Shown here in pieces: positions 22,341-34,376 of a stretch of 64,000 nt of DNA. Every line of letters begins with the position of its first letter. Positions within the stretch are counted from its first letter, which is position 1. This DNA is from Antitrichia curtipendula (taxonomy: Eukaryota; Streptophyta; Bryopsida; Hypnales; Leucodontaceae), in the NCBI GenBank assembly GCA_951230915.1, contig OX579636.1, positions 4,789,001-4,853,000 of the forward strand, written 5' to 3'. The notes under the pieces were generated by a model that was not told the DNA's origin, did no database searches, and saw only the letters and a program-made list of their open reading frames with translations. The position numbers were made by a program, and so were the translations under genes.

Positions 22341-22914
22341 ATGCCACGTAGGATTTATTTTTGTTTGCCCGGGCAACTCAAAAAAAAAGTCAAGTCTTCA
22401 AAGGTAGTCAAAGTATACGCCTTGTTGGCAAAATACGGCTAATTATGGATAATTATACCCCCCAAAAAATATGACTGCCAATATGACTGATGTCCGAAGC
22501 GACTCGTCGGTAATGACTCATGTCAGTCATATTGCAGTCATCTACAGTGATTTCTGCAGCCAGTCATATTTTTCGATTTTACGACTCATTGTAGTCATAT
22601 TATGCAGTCATAAAACACTGGTTTTGTTGTAGTGAATTAATTTAGGGAGTTCTTGAAATAATTTTTAGTGAATTTTTCTTGAAGGAAAAATAGAATTGAC
22701 ATTTAATCAAAGTTGTTTCATGTTTTTTTTTAATCTTTATAGAATTAGTTATGAACTTTTAGAAGTTGAAATGCAATGGCCACCAAAAGTGTCCATCTCT
22801 TGGAATGTAAAATTTTAATACATTGTTTTTTCAGTAAGAAAGTAAAATGTATAAAATATTGTACATTTCAAGCGCTTTTAGAGCCCAAGTGCTTTATGGA
22901 CCTAGTTGAAGTAG

Positions 22915-25900
22915 AACCTCCATAAAAAAATTCTAGAAGATATTTCAAAGAAATTTTTTTCTTCATAAATGTAGACTTGTATTTCTTCATGGTAGGTTTC
23001 TGAGAATCAGAGGCCCAACTATTTGCTTGGTCCAATTTTTAGAAGTAAAATATAATATTTTCATACACTCATTCTATCTTACAAAAAGGTCATATTTGAC
23101 ATCAATTAAGTAGTTTTTTTTGTCAAAAAGTGCCACATGGCATCTAGTGATTTGTATAAGGTGATGTGGACTTGTCAAAATATGGCATGGAAATTCCATT
23201 TCAGCACCTTTTTGCTGAATTTGACCTTCTCATATGATACTCACCAAAAAATCTTGCAATACCTTTATATACTTGCATGTTGTATTGTAGGATCAAGAAA
23301 CATTGCATTCTCTAATTCCTTATGAGCCAACAAAAAGAAAGTACAAAGTACTCTTTAGGATGTCATCAATACTTTAGTAGTTAAATTCTAAAGCATGTAA
23401 GCTCTTTTGTTTGAGTGTTGCATTCTATGACTCTTGTGCTTTCACTCATTTCTTTAAATGATACCCAAAATAGTCACCCTCATTGACATGAATCTTATCA
23501 AATCAATTATTGTGAATGAAGATGGAAGAGGAGTTGTTGCTAGCATAGACATTAATGGACCTAGAAAAAAATTAGGTGCACCGGATATGTATTGTCACAT
23601 CATTCACTACAAGAAACTTGTGTCTTTTTGGACGCATTTTTATAGATATTCACCTATTTTTTAGTCTATCTTAATGTACTTGAGATTCATACATTACTTG
23701 CAGTATCTACTATAATTGCATTACAATTCAATGCTATTGCAATTGTTAAAGTTATCATTGGATGCTTTAGTTAAAGATGAATGGTCATGCTTCAAGTATC
23801 TTGAACTAATGTTCAACTCATCATGGCAATTGCATAGGTTTTTGGAAGTATATAATGCAAGTATTAGCTACCAAAGTTTTAAAAAGAGATTCCTTCACTC
23901 ACTTGGTAGGGCTTTTAATAATATCTTGCTTACTTTCTAAACCCTTTATTTTCTTGCTCTTCTTATAAAATATACCCAAGTAGGCACTTATTGTGCTTTG
24001 TTAGAATGCCATTGCAAATGTCAAGGCAACTCCATATTTTGCACTATGAATTGAAAATGGGTGAACAAGTCCATTCATGACCATTGAATTGTAGTAGAAA
24101 ATGACACAAATACACTTCGAAAGTTCAATGGCCAAGATTCCACATAAAACAAGGTTCCGTCAAATGATTTTTTTTCTCTTGTAATCTAAAATTAAACGAG
24201 TAGGTAAGGTATATATAGACTTTGTGAAGTTTGGCAATGCAATTGCTCATGAGGATTTTGCCACTGGTACTATTGTCTCATCCTTGTAGAGAATTGTCCC
24301 TTCTATTTCTAAGTATTCTTATGGCATATATTGTCACTATTGTAATATTATAATTAAACTCTTGAGCCCTACAAAATCAACTTAAAATGGAGGTTCATGA
24401 AATTTTGACTCAAGGTATGTATACTAACCTCGAGTCAAAATTTAATTATAACATTTTTCCCCTTCCCCCAAAGAATTCATGAATTTAATATGATATAATT
24501 ATAAAAAAAAAATTAGTTTTAAAATCACATTCCAAGAGCTGTCAAACTTTATTAACTATGTTGAGGCAATTTTGAAAAAACATTTTCTTCTACCTTCAAA
24601 CAATATTAAGAATCTTGCAATCTCTAAAATCAGAGATTTGAAATTTTTTTCACATATTCTAAATGTTTGGCACCATGTTTTAACCATTTGGATTTCAAAT
24701 AAACATATCCTATAGTGCACAAGAAATCATCAAAAAAATGCCTAATATATTGCCAGAATATATAACTTCCTTGTATTCTAAAGTGCTTTAAAATAAGGTA
24801 GCCCCCTCATTTGCTTTTGAAATCAAGTGTAAATATATGCTTTGGTTTCATTTTGAATTGTGTATATGATTTTTTGGGGAGTATTCTAAAATTAGAAAAA
24901 TTATTTATTTTTAATTTAAAAAATATGCCAATATATTTACTTTTAAGATAAATGTATTCATTGAAGGAAAAGCAAAGAAAATTTCTCTAAATAGGAGAAC
25001 TAGAAGAAAAAAAAATAGATACGTCAATGTTTAAATTAGTAAAAAATATAAAAAAGTAAAGAAATAAAATAATTTTTTTCCATTTGTAACAACTCTATGG
25101 AAATGGTCATTCACCAAAAGAACCACCAAAATAATATTTTTTATGTTTTGAAATGCAAGCAAAAAGAAATGCACTATATTTGCATCCATATGGTGTATAT
25201 TATTGAAATACACCATTGAATTATTTTTAAATTCCTTTATACAATAGCTACAAGTCTACTAGAAGATCATCCACTCCTAATTTTAGTTTGAATTTTTGTT
25301 GGGGGTACTAAATAACTATATTAAATCCCTCCCCCCCAAAAAAAATTTAAAAATAAAATAAAAAAAATAAAAAAATGGTAAGTGTGACATAAACCACAAA
25401 TTATTGGACAATAATTTTTTTTTTTAAATTGCAAAAAAATTAGGCAAAGTGTATAATAGGTATGAGTACCTTATTTATCTTAGTAGTCAATAGATCTGAT
25501 GTGACACGATTATTCAAGTCAAACCTCCAAAATAAAAATAAAATTTCTTGGGGTACATCATTTGCCATGGGATGAAAAATGACAAACAACATAGGATCCA
25601 TATGTGTACTTGTATTTGCATCCATATTCTAACATATGTTTGTACCCATATGTTGAACCCATATTCATATACATATGATGTACATGTATTTATATATGTA
25701 TTAGGATCCATATCCATATCATATATCTTTATCATATCGTAATTGCATTTGAATCCGGCTGACGTGGACCCTGGAATTTGTATAGAATTATTTTGACTAG
25801 GATGGCAATTACTTGAGCAAACTGGCCTCGCTCTTTTTGTTGGATAGTAAGTTAATTTGAAGTAATTCAAGGCACAAAAGCATTTTTATTCTACAACTTG

Positions 25901-26116
25901 GTTTCTTCAATAAATTAGTACAAGCAAATTTTGAAATAACTATGTCTAATATACAATAGATTTATATAGTAATGTCATAAGAGAAGAAGGAATCTTCATT
26001 CATAAACTTTTAATTTTAATTAGTGTTGATTAGTTTTTCAGAATTAAAAAAATAAGTATGTACTTTAGAGCTACATTTATGCATTGAAATGAAGAGAGCA
26101 TGTACATTTGTACTGT
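22915..26116. other. A/T-rich intergenic stretch
   Basis: No gene can be supported. 23100-23240 is the second copy of the repeat at 9614-9790. A lone CACTACAAGAAAC run is at 23604. Open frames at 23458-23664 (68 codons) and 23716-23940 (74 codons) are not recognised. 25600-25720 is a CATATG-rich low-complexity tract. Confidence 0.3.
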
Positions 26117-26480
26117 TTAACCTCTAAAGGTCTAAACATTGTTTTTTTGGCAACATAGCAATTTTGGAAAACTCACTATGAATGGAATTTTGTTTTCTTT
26201 TAAAATTTTACATAATACGTGTCCAAGGAGTAGCTTTAAAGTACAACAATTTTCACAACTTTTGACTATATGGTTAAAAAGTTATTGCATAATATGTAAT
26301 TTTCATTGCTTAGTGAGGAGGTTGGATAGCTCAAAAAACTTCTTTAAAAATCATTTTTTTAAGAAATAGAATTTGAAATTGATTTTAAAGATTTTCATAT
26401 ACATGGAAAGCTTTGAATCATTCCATTTTGATTAATGAGATGAAAGTTATGAGGAGTTTTAGTTTGTGGATAGGTGTAGT
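26117..26480 (+). mobile_element. TTAA element family A, truncated copy A4
   Basis: It begins TTAA then CCTCTAAAGGTC and follows the A2 order: GGCAACATAGCAATTTTGG, AGTTATTGCATAATATG, GGAAAGCTTTGAATCATTCC. It stops at about 26480. Confidence 0.7.
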
Positions 26481-26639
26481 CTAGCTTATTTGTTTTTTAT
26501 AGAACTTTTTCGATTTTCTATGACATTTCCTATATTATTTATATATATTTTGAGTATTTAGTATTAAAGTAGTCCAAAGTGCACTAAAAGTTCCAAAAAT
26601 TAAAAGATATTTTGGTAGATAGTCAAAACAGTAGTTAAA

Positions 26640-27985
26640 AGGACAAAAAGCAATAAGAGAAAGAGAAAGAGAAAGATAAGGAAGACAAGAGAAAAAGATA
26701 AAGAAAAATCAAATTTGGGATTTGGGGAGATTTGATCGCGGAGCGTTGCTGCTGCTCCCCTCGCTTCTGATCTCCTCCCCCTTCCTGAACTTAAATCCCT
26801 CTCCCTCTCTCATTCACTCTCACCCATGCAGAAAGTAGAAAATAGTGCAGATTGTAGAGTTTCTCCTAGTGCTGTAATCTTTGCGCGTACCATTTGTATA
26901 ATTGCAATAAAATTGAAAATTGTGTATTTGTGTTGTGTGAAATTTGAATTTCTGTGAGTTGTGGCAAAATTGTTTGAATTCTGGAGGTACCGATTGTGGA
27001 TTTGGAGTTGATTGTGAAGCCGGAGGTCTTGGGGGAAGTTGGGTGAACTTTCGGTGCGGATCAGTGAAGGCTGTGGGTGGAAAGGTGTACGTTGGTCGGT
27101 GGATTGGGAGAGAATCAGCGCAGTGCGATGAAGCTGATTGGCGAATCGAAGGAAATCAAAAGTTGAATGAGTGAGATTTCGATTTGCCGAATTGTCCCTG
27201 GGCCAGTCGGTGGAGCGACGATGAGCAAACAAGAGATCAGATTCGGCAGCAAATTCAGAGGCGCAACAATCAGTTTGGCAGCCACAGTGCCAATCAACGA
27301 GGGAAATTGGTGAAGAAAGGCATCAGAAGAAAGTTTAACCTGTAGTACCGAATCAGGCCCAAATCGAAATTCGAATTCAATTTTGTGTGCCTTAGTGTGA
27401 ATTCTTGTGCGTGATTGATCTAGAGCACTAAAAGTATGAAATTGTTTGTGAAATTGGGTTGAAATCAGTGTGGAAATTGTCAATTCGGCAACTTGTGAGC
27501 TGTAAATTGAATTAGGGATTCGGAATGGCAAGGTTGTCCGAAATTTCTAATTAAATTAGAATTGGAAGTGTCAATCTCCAGATTGTAATCCAAAACCTGG
27601 TACGATTACAAGCGTGTAAGAAATTGGGTGAAATTGTGTAAGGACTTGAAGAAATCAGAAAAATTTGTCGCCGAAGGCCGACGAAGGCAGCCGCGGCTCA
27701 ATCAGTCGGGGTGGCGAGCAGACGTCGGGTCGGGCCGGAAACCAAGATCCGACAGCCTAATGGGGTGAAGTCCGTCGGTCCAGTCAGTCCAAATATTGCA
27801 CGGATATCCACCAGGGTATCGAGCGCGGGTATAAACTGGATATAGGACGGGTAAGGGACTTGGTGGTTTGGATACGAGTATTGGGCCAATCCGGGTATTG
27901 CACGGCCATAGGGTAGTGACGACCCTAAACAAATTAAAATAAAGGGTCAAATTTTTCAAACGGCCCTTGGGCCATACCACTAGTT
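26640..27985. other. G/C-richer island of unknown nature
   Basis: After a GAGAAA-rich tract (26655-26700) the sequence becomes G/C-richer, with CTCCCCTCGCTTCTGATCTC and a poly-pyrimidine run ending at ACCCATGCAG (26821-26830). Open frames exist on both strands (26810-27232 and 27115-27531 minus, 26944-27174 plus), but none shows a domain. AATAAAATTG at 26907 followed by G-rich leader-like DNA could be an LTR and untranslated leader. Pol motifs, a primer-binding site and a second LTR were not found. Confidence 0.25.
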
Positions 27986-28665
27986 TGGAATCAATCCATT
28001 TGGGAGTTAGAATTAGAGTTAGGCTTTTGTTATTTGTTTTGCATCAATGTTATTAGAGTATTGTATTGAAAATTGCATATACATGTTGTAAGTGGGGTTC
28101 TGTGTGGATTTTAGGTAGAACATACTGATTTGCACGTGTTTTGCCCATATTGTCCTAGAGCCTTGGGGTGACTTATTGTAAGCCTTTCCAAACCCTTAAC
28201 TCTAATTTGTTTTGAAATATTAAATACATATATTTGTACTATTTTCAAAGTACTACAGTGAGCTGTACTAAAGTTTAAGTCCTGCATTGCATCCATACAC
28301 AAGTCAGTCCACATTGAACTATTGTCCCAGAACTATTGTCACGAGCCAACAATACACTCGACAGGACTGCAACTGCATACATCCGTCAATAGCATCTAAT
28401 AATGGACAGCTTGAGTGATATCTTGGGTTTTAGTGGGATTAAGAGTGAATAAGACTCTGGATTTTGCAAATTTGTACATTGTGACCTTTGAGCACATTAC
28501 GCTAGCCTTACATAGCTCAGTCCCTGGTGTTCGAACCTGGATTTGATTGAATAGAATCAGATTCCAACGATTTATACTACAATAGGTATGGTTTCCAGAG
28601 ACTCTCATTTTTAGATTGACTATATCTTACATCATCAATATGTAGGCTATAGGGTTGCATTTTGT

Positions 28666-29281
28666 GTACTAATGACCGTGGATGTTTGAGTATAGTCCTT
28701 GTTTTCTTGAATAGCTCTTGTAACAAACATAATTCCTCATTTGTCTGGAATAATTTTGATGATCGCCAGTGCTATTGAAATGAAACAAGACTTATTTAAC
28801 TTTCTTAAAAAAAAAGATCAACAAAATTGCAATTCTTTTGAGAAAATGCCATTGTTGACAAAATTGATGAAAGATGTCCAATTATGGAGTACTTTGTATG
28901 TACATTGAAATCAAAATGTTGAAATTGGAATACTCCAAAGTACTCCAAAGTGCTCCAAAAGTTATGATTTTTCTTCCACGTATGCATATCATCGTAATAT
29001 TGATGTGTAATTTTTTTCAAATCATTTTGAAATATAGAGAAAAGATATGAGAATGTGAAGTAACGATCCACAATGCCTTTTCCATTCTCAAAAAATTCAC
29101 CAAAAATTGCACACTCAATCATTTCTCGATCAAATTGCAATCCATGGATTTAGAAGGAAAAATCATCTTGGGTCTCTTTGTTGCTTACAAACTGTTACAA
29201 ACTGTAAGTTTTGCATATCAATTTTTTTACAAATGTAGTTGTAGAAGTCATGTGGTGGCCTTATGGTCTTTTAGAGGTTAA
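28666..29281 (-). mobile_element. TTAA element family R, copy R2, with a 111-codon frame
   Basis: The right end on the plus strand is TCTTTTAGAGG then TTAA (29278-29281); the left end is degraded. The element is inverted relative to R1. On the minus strand 28805-29140 is open for 111 codons (contains MIECAIFGEFFENGKG and HQYYDDMHTWKKN). The family is not recognised, and R1 carries stops in the same frame. Confidence 0.6.
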
Positions 29282-29352
29282 GAACATACATGCCAATTTT
29301 CACAAGTATTGGGGCAATAGAAAATTGTTTTCAAAGCCATGCAATTCACCAC

Positions 29353-30130
29353 TAAAGGACCAAACAACCTTTCTTAGCAACATAGGAATTTTGGGTAGCT
29401 CATTGAGAATTAAATTTCCATTTTTTTCCTTTGAAATTTTCTCACACCACACTATAAGAAACAAAGGTTTTAAGTGACAAGCCAAAAAAATTCTAAACAT
29501 ATTTTAGGTGACATCCAATGTAACAACCCATTTTTTTATGTCAACAAAAATGTCCAACGTAACATCAATGTTGACATAAAAACTTGGATTGTTGCATTGG
29601 ATGTCACCTAAAATCTTCTTAAAAACATTTTAGACTTATCACCTAAATTTCATGTTCTTAGAGAGAGGAGTAGCTTTAAGGCGCAACAATTTTCATAACT
29701 TTTGGCTACATGGTTAAAAAGTTATTGTATGATAATTATGTAATTTATTTCTCAATTTGGGTAGCTCAAGTGGCTAAAAAAATCATCTTTTTTAGAAACA
29801 AAAACTTGAAACTGATTTTTGAGGTTCACATATACATGGAAAGCTTTGAATCATTCCATTTTGATTAATGAGATAAAAGTTAGTGTAAGGAATTTTAGTT
29901 TACATGCAATTATAGAATCTCTACTCTAAAATGAACTTTGAAGTCTTGTATTTAACTCAGTTTTTAATATTTTGCAAAAAATAAAATCATAGGTTGTAGA
30001 TTGTTTATTACAATATTACAACCATTGGAGTTGGCATATTTCAATTTTATAACTAAATTCTTAACAAGTTAGTATTTTAAAGCATTCTTTACTTTTTTCT
30101 ACTTACTATTCTTTTTAAGCATGAATATGA
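29353..30130 (+). mobile_element. TTAA element family A, copy A6, interrupted
   Basis: From CACTAAAGGACCAAACAACC it follows the A2 order, with AACTTTTGGCTACATGGTTA and GGAAAGCTTTGAATCATTCC. The family G foldback at 29450-29663 interrupts it. The far end decays near 30130. Confidence 0.65.
29450..29663. mobile_element. Foldback MITE with CACTA-like ends, family G copy 1
   Basis: It starts CACTATAAGAAACAAAGG and ends CATGTTCTTAGAG, a partial inverse. Inner arms are GACATCCAATGTAACAACCC and the inverse TTGCATTGGATGTCACC. It may be a derivative of a CACTA element. Confidence 0.6.
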
Positions 30131-31389
30131 ATTTTTTAATATTTTGTTTTAGGTATTCCCAGATTTTTTATTTAATATATTATAGAGAGTTTTAAATTGT
30201 AGAATCTACACATTTGGGGGTAAAATGTTTGAAAGATGAAATTTAATCATTTGGGACCAATTGAAATTTTTTTTTTTAAAAATTCAAGCATCATGATCTT
30301 GCAATTGGTAAGTTTTTTTGTTCTCACATTTTAGGAGGGTGTACTCCAACAAGTTATATAAAGGATCCGGACTACAATTAGATTTGTTAAAAAATAAATA
30401 TTAATGAAGATTTTAGCCTTGCTTTGGAGACTAATATTTTGAAGCAATTTTGGGCCTCTAAACATAAAAGAACTTTAGAGGTTAAGTAAAGTACATTAGA
30501 AAAACAAAAATTTACTTAATAGTATTGATTACTCTATGGTCCAACCAATCAAACAATTGTTGCTTGTACACCCATAGAGTTTTTTTTCCTTTATGATTGC
30601 TTTTGATTGGCTAGGTTTCTTTTCCAAGACAATCTATAGTGCACATTTTTTAATGAACCTATTCATAATTGCATATGTCTTGGAGTGTTTGACTTTGAAA
30701 AATCACACAACGTGGAGTTTTCGTTCAAATGTTGTTTTTTCTAGCTATGGAAATACAACTTGACAAACTATATGAAATAAATTTCAAAAAAATATGCTTC
30801 TAGATTCTGGACAGCCTTTAAAATTGGCAAAAACTATAAAATATTTGATTAGGCAATAAGGTTTAGTTGTAAATAGGATTGAAACATGGCAATCCAAAAT
30901 CCAAAATTATTGTAGCAAGTTATCTACACTCTATTGACATTTTTGTTTTAAAAAAATGTTAAAATTGAGTTTTAAGTAAATCTTATATATTATCTTTACA
31001 AAAAGATGCCCTAATTGCTCATAAATCAAGATTCTTCATAATTTTCACATCACATATCCAAATGGAATGAATCAAAGTTTTACAAAAATACACAAATATG
31101 TTCTATAATAAGAATTTTATATCTATTTTTGTTGATTTTTTTGCATTTATTTTCTTGCCGCCCAAGCTTGAGTATTTTGAACTTAGAAGGTCATAACATT
31201 TTCTTCCAAGTGTCAAATGATATGAGAATTAAATTCCTAGAAAGCTAGCACATTCCCTTACCTTCCAAAAAAGATTTGAAAAATTAAAGTGAAAATTTGA
31301 CATTTATTCTAATGTCAAAGGAAACTCCATAAAAGGTATTTGTGAAAACAGACTGAGGCTCTATCTGTTTATCATCAACTGCCTAAACT
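30131..31389. other. A/T-rich intergenic stretch
   Basis: No gene was seen. 30950-31340 follows the order of family C (CATAATTTTCACATCACATA, CATAACATTTTCTTCCAAGT) and is probably a decayed copy. Confidence 0.3.
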
Positions 31390-32216
31390 ACACTAAATAG
31401 TGAAATTAGGCTGCCTTAACAAATTAGGTTGCCTTACTTCAAGAAGACTATTTTACAAGCCATCCATCAAAAGCAACAAATTTTTCTACAGATATTTCCG
31501 TTTGTACACATGGAGTTTCATGAGTCCCAATTACAATTACCGTAAGTCTAGATCAGTTTTGGAAATAAGTAGGGAAAATTTGGATCGCGTCTAAAATTTT
31601 AAAAATTGTACAACTATTTTATGAAAATCTTAAGAGAATTCATTGTTGCTAATTCTAAATATCCAAAAATGATTCTTGAGAAAATTCAAGAAAAGCAACA
31701 CATTTGCACATGAACACAAAAAAACCAATCCCAAAAGTGGGAGTGTTGAAAAAACAAGAAGAGCAAAGTGCTAAAAGCCAAGAAAAGCAAATGAGGTTGC
31801 CAAACTATCCAAATTCACAAAGTTAACTCTAGAAGGGCCTGAAAGCCCCTTTATAGCCATATAGTATACTATGAATACAGTGGTATTTGACCAGATAAAC
31901 ATTAATCAAATATTGTTCAATACAAAGTAAATTAATGATCATGGTAGTGTGTAAATAAGAATGTACCACAATTCATATAGTAAACCACAATTGAAATAAT
32001 TGTAAGGCTAAATACGGGTCATATAAAAGGACCCCAAGGGCCTTTCTAGAGTTAAACTAATCTGCTACCAAGGTGCCGAAACTGAATCTGCGTGTACGGT
32101 ATACTTGATTCAAAAGTAGTAAGTTTTTTGTAAAGAAACAATAAATATTTATATAGTGTAAGAACGTCAAGAAATTAGCATGGGCCAACCTAGTTTCACT
32201 ATTTATTAGTGTAGAA
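31390..32216. mobile_element. Family K element, longer copy
   Basis: It begins CTACACTAAATAGTGAAA and ends with the inverse (TTTCACTATTTATTAGTGTAG). The segment is about 827 bp, with an inner stretch TAATTTCTTGAC-like that also occurs in the 52026-52285 copy. No transposase frame is visible, so it is presumably non-autonomous. The target duplication is not clear. Confidence 0.55.
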
Positions 32217-32219
32217 GGC

Positions 32220-32417
32220 TTGATTGCGGAAGGGAGGGTGGTTCCCATTCATGATGCTCTGGACCAGGTTGATCACCTAAATTACGCAAGAGCTTCTGGA
32301 GCGAAACCCAAGGCCGTAAAGGTGGCCTTGTGGCTGAGAGCCCTCAGGAGACAGGTCACCGAAATACAAGCCAGACAGTCACGTTCTACCTACCCAGAGT
32401 TTACAAGTCTAACTTAG
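32220..32417 (+). other. Short G/C-richer open frame, possible gene fragment
   Basis: This 65-codon frame without an ATG start (TTG) lies just after the family K element. The protein is Ala/Arg/Val-rich, unlike its A/T-rich neighbours. It is not recognised and may be a captured exon. Confidence 0.2.
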
Positions 32418-32547
32418 TAGCCCACCAAAGCAAAAAAAAACCCAAGGCAAAAGTATGGAGGTCACATACAACTGAAACTAATTCAAAACCGATAATGTTG
32501 AAGTCTGTAGTTGCCACGTGGTGAGTTGTTAGTGGTTGAGAGCGTTC

Positions 32548-34275
32548 TTACCCCCTCAAGGCCTTTTGTGCCATCAAAAAACCACTCAAAACTGCCATTT
32601 CCATTGCAAAGAGAAAAAAAACCCTCTTAAAAATGTTTTTTTTCATGCATATATAATTGTAGGATCTTGCACTAGACTGGTAAAAGAATGCGTGGAAGAA
32701 ATTTTAGGTACTTTGACTGCATAGATTGCAAGATATTTGCATTTAACCCCTCACCGCCGAAGGTCCAAATGGCTTCAAAAACATCATTGCTTTTGAAGTT
32801 CTACAAATTTGAATTTCAGTAGGGTATAGAAATCTCAACCGTACAATCTTGTATTGAACATGTTGAAGATGACATAAAGCAAATTTGGAGTCATTTGACC
32901 GTATAGATTGAAAGATTATAATGTTCAGTGGTAAAAAAAGATGCTGAAATTTTCCTAAAAACACATTTGGAGAAAATGCCATGTAACACTGAATCTCATT
33001 CTACTAATTAAAAGTGCTTCTCAATCACTCATAACTACTTGGATTGATATGAAATTTTATCCACACAAACTAGACTTGTATCCACAACTTTTCCAATTTT
33101 TTTATATTGGAAACAGACACTATATGGAGAAGAAACAAGCCGCTGAAGTTGACTGTAATCCGAAAATGGCTGGATTTTAAATTTCGAATTGCTCCCAAAC
33201 ATTCAAAGAAGCTTGGATTGACATGAAAATTTTACCACAATAACTAGACTGAAAGGGGAACATAACCCAACAAATTTTATTGAAAAATAACATGGGATGA
33301 AGGAGATCCACTCCCCCAAAGTTGCAGCCATCAAATGTAGTGTGGTGAACTTGGATTGAACCTGTGAACTTTGATTGGCTCTCATTTAATTACATCTTGT
33401 ATTAATCTGAAAATTTTACCACACAAACTAGAAGAGAGAGCGCAACTTTCCCAACAAGTTTTATTGAATTCAGACATTCGATGCAAAAGTTACAGCATTT
33501 TGAATTTTCCTTGAGGACACTTTTGGTCCCCTTGGGTGGTGAGGGGTTAAAGTGAAGAAAACAAATATTTTTTACACCTTGCTTGAACATATTCTTCGAC
33601 TTTAAATCTTCTTCACTTGAAAGTTTGCACTACTAATTTTGATTTACTAATTTTTTATGGTGGAGAATAGAGTTGAAAATGTAAGAAAAAAAATTCAATA
33701 AAAAATTACTTGATTTTTACTCATTAAAAAATTGCTAAGTAGAAGTACATTCAAGATTGAAGGGAAAACTAAACTGTTAATAGCTCTAAGATGGAATTGA
33801 AACGCAATAATCTCAATGGTAAGATTCTTCTAGCAAGCAAACTTAACCATGTCTAACACTATTTGTTTTGAAGAATTATAAAAATTGCATTAAAAAATAA
33901 AATTTATAAGTTATTTTTTCAAGAAGATGCTTAGATTGCCAAAAAAACAAGATTCTCCATAACTTTCTCATCACAAGTCTAAATAGAATGAAATCAATCT
34001 TCAAATGTAGACAAAAATGTAATCTTTGAAGAAAAATTCAAAATTCAAAAAATTCAATTTTTTGTGAATGATGGACCTTTGAGTTTCTTTTTGGATTAGG
34101 GTGGCACTATTAATTCTAGGCATTGATTGAAAAAATAATAATATACTCACAAAGCTAATCTAATTTCCTATTTGCAAAAAGAGTTTCAAAAAATAATGTC
34201 AAAAATTAAGATCACACAAGCCTACCCGAAATCTTAAGGGTTATTTCACAGGGGCCTTTGGGACTTTAGGGTTAA
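32548..34275 (+). mobile_element. TTAA element family C, copy C2, carrying a nested family B element
   Basis: The left end is TTAC then CCCCTCAAGG; the right end is ACTTTAGGG then TTAA (34272-34275). Removing the insert at 32747-33550 leaves about 916 bp aligned with C1. The junction GATATTTGCAT / AAGTGAAGAAAAC is continuous in C1. Confidence 0.8.
32743..33550. mobile_element. TTAA element family B, copy B1, nested in C2
   Basis: TTAA at 32743-32746 and 33547-33550 flanks 800 bp starting CCCCTCACCGCC and ending GGTGGTGAGGGG. The uninterrupted C1 sequence at the same point has a single TAAA-type site, so TTAA is the duplicated target. The interior has three similar blocks with AATTTTA.CACA..AACTAGA. 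Confidence 0.85.
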
Positions 34276-34376
34276 ATCCCACATGACACTTAGGATAATT
34301 CTTATTTTGGTGTCCAAAGTTGACTGTAATGTCTTGTATGCAAGTTAATTCAATGAATGTGAGACGCACTAATTGA

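Larger units (their letters stand above)
20574..22634. mobile_element. CACTA (En/Spm) transposon, non-autonomous, 2061 bp
   Basis: The ends are CACTACAAGAAAACGGGTAT and, inverted, CACTACAACAAAACCAGTGT; similarity continues to TTTTATGA. A 3-bp target duplication AAT lies at 20571-20573 and 22635-22637. Subterminal repeats of ATATGACTG / CAGTCATAT type occur at both ends, as expected for transposase binding sites in this superfamily. No transposase frame is present; the interior is a T/C-rich low-complexity tract. Confidence 0.92.
20532..22914. mobile_element. Family E MITE interrupted by a CACTA element
   Basis: The left part starts AAGGTAAGAGGTTCATAAAG. After the 2.06-kb insert, the sequence resumes TAATTTAGGGAG ... 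TTTTTCTTGAAGG ... GAATTAGTTATGAACTTTT, matching the intact copy at 40438-40765. The right end is degraded. Confidence 0.7.

Noticed and set aside
23604..23616. CACTACAAGAAAC string as a second CACTA element
   Set aside because: No matching inverse end with a 3-bp duplication was found downstream within the window.
26650..27000. LTR retrotransposon
   Set aside because: No TG...CA pair of long direct repeats, no primer-binding site and no gag/pol motif could be seen, so only the possibility is recorded.
28500..28540. tRNA-like B box (GTTCGAACC) with an A-box-like string beside it
   Set aside because: The two boxes are only about 12 nt apart and no cloverleaf can be formed, so neither a tRNA nor an active SINE is supported.
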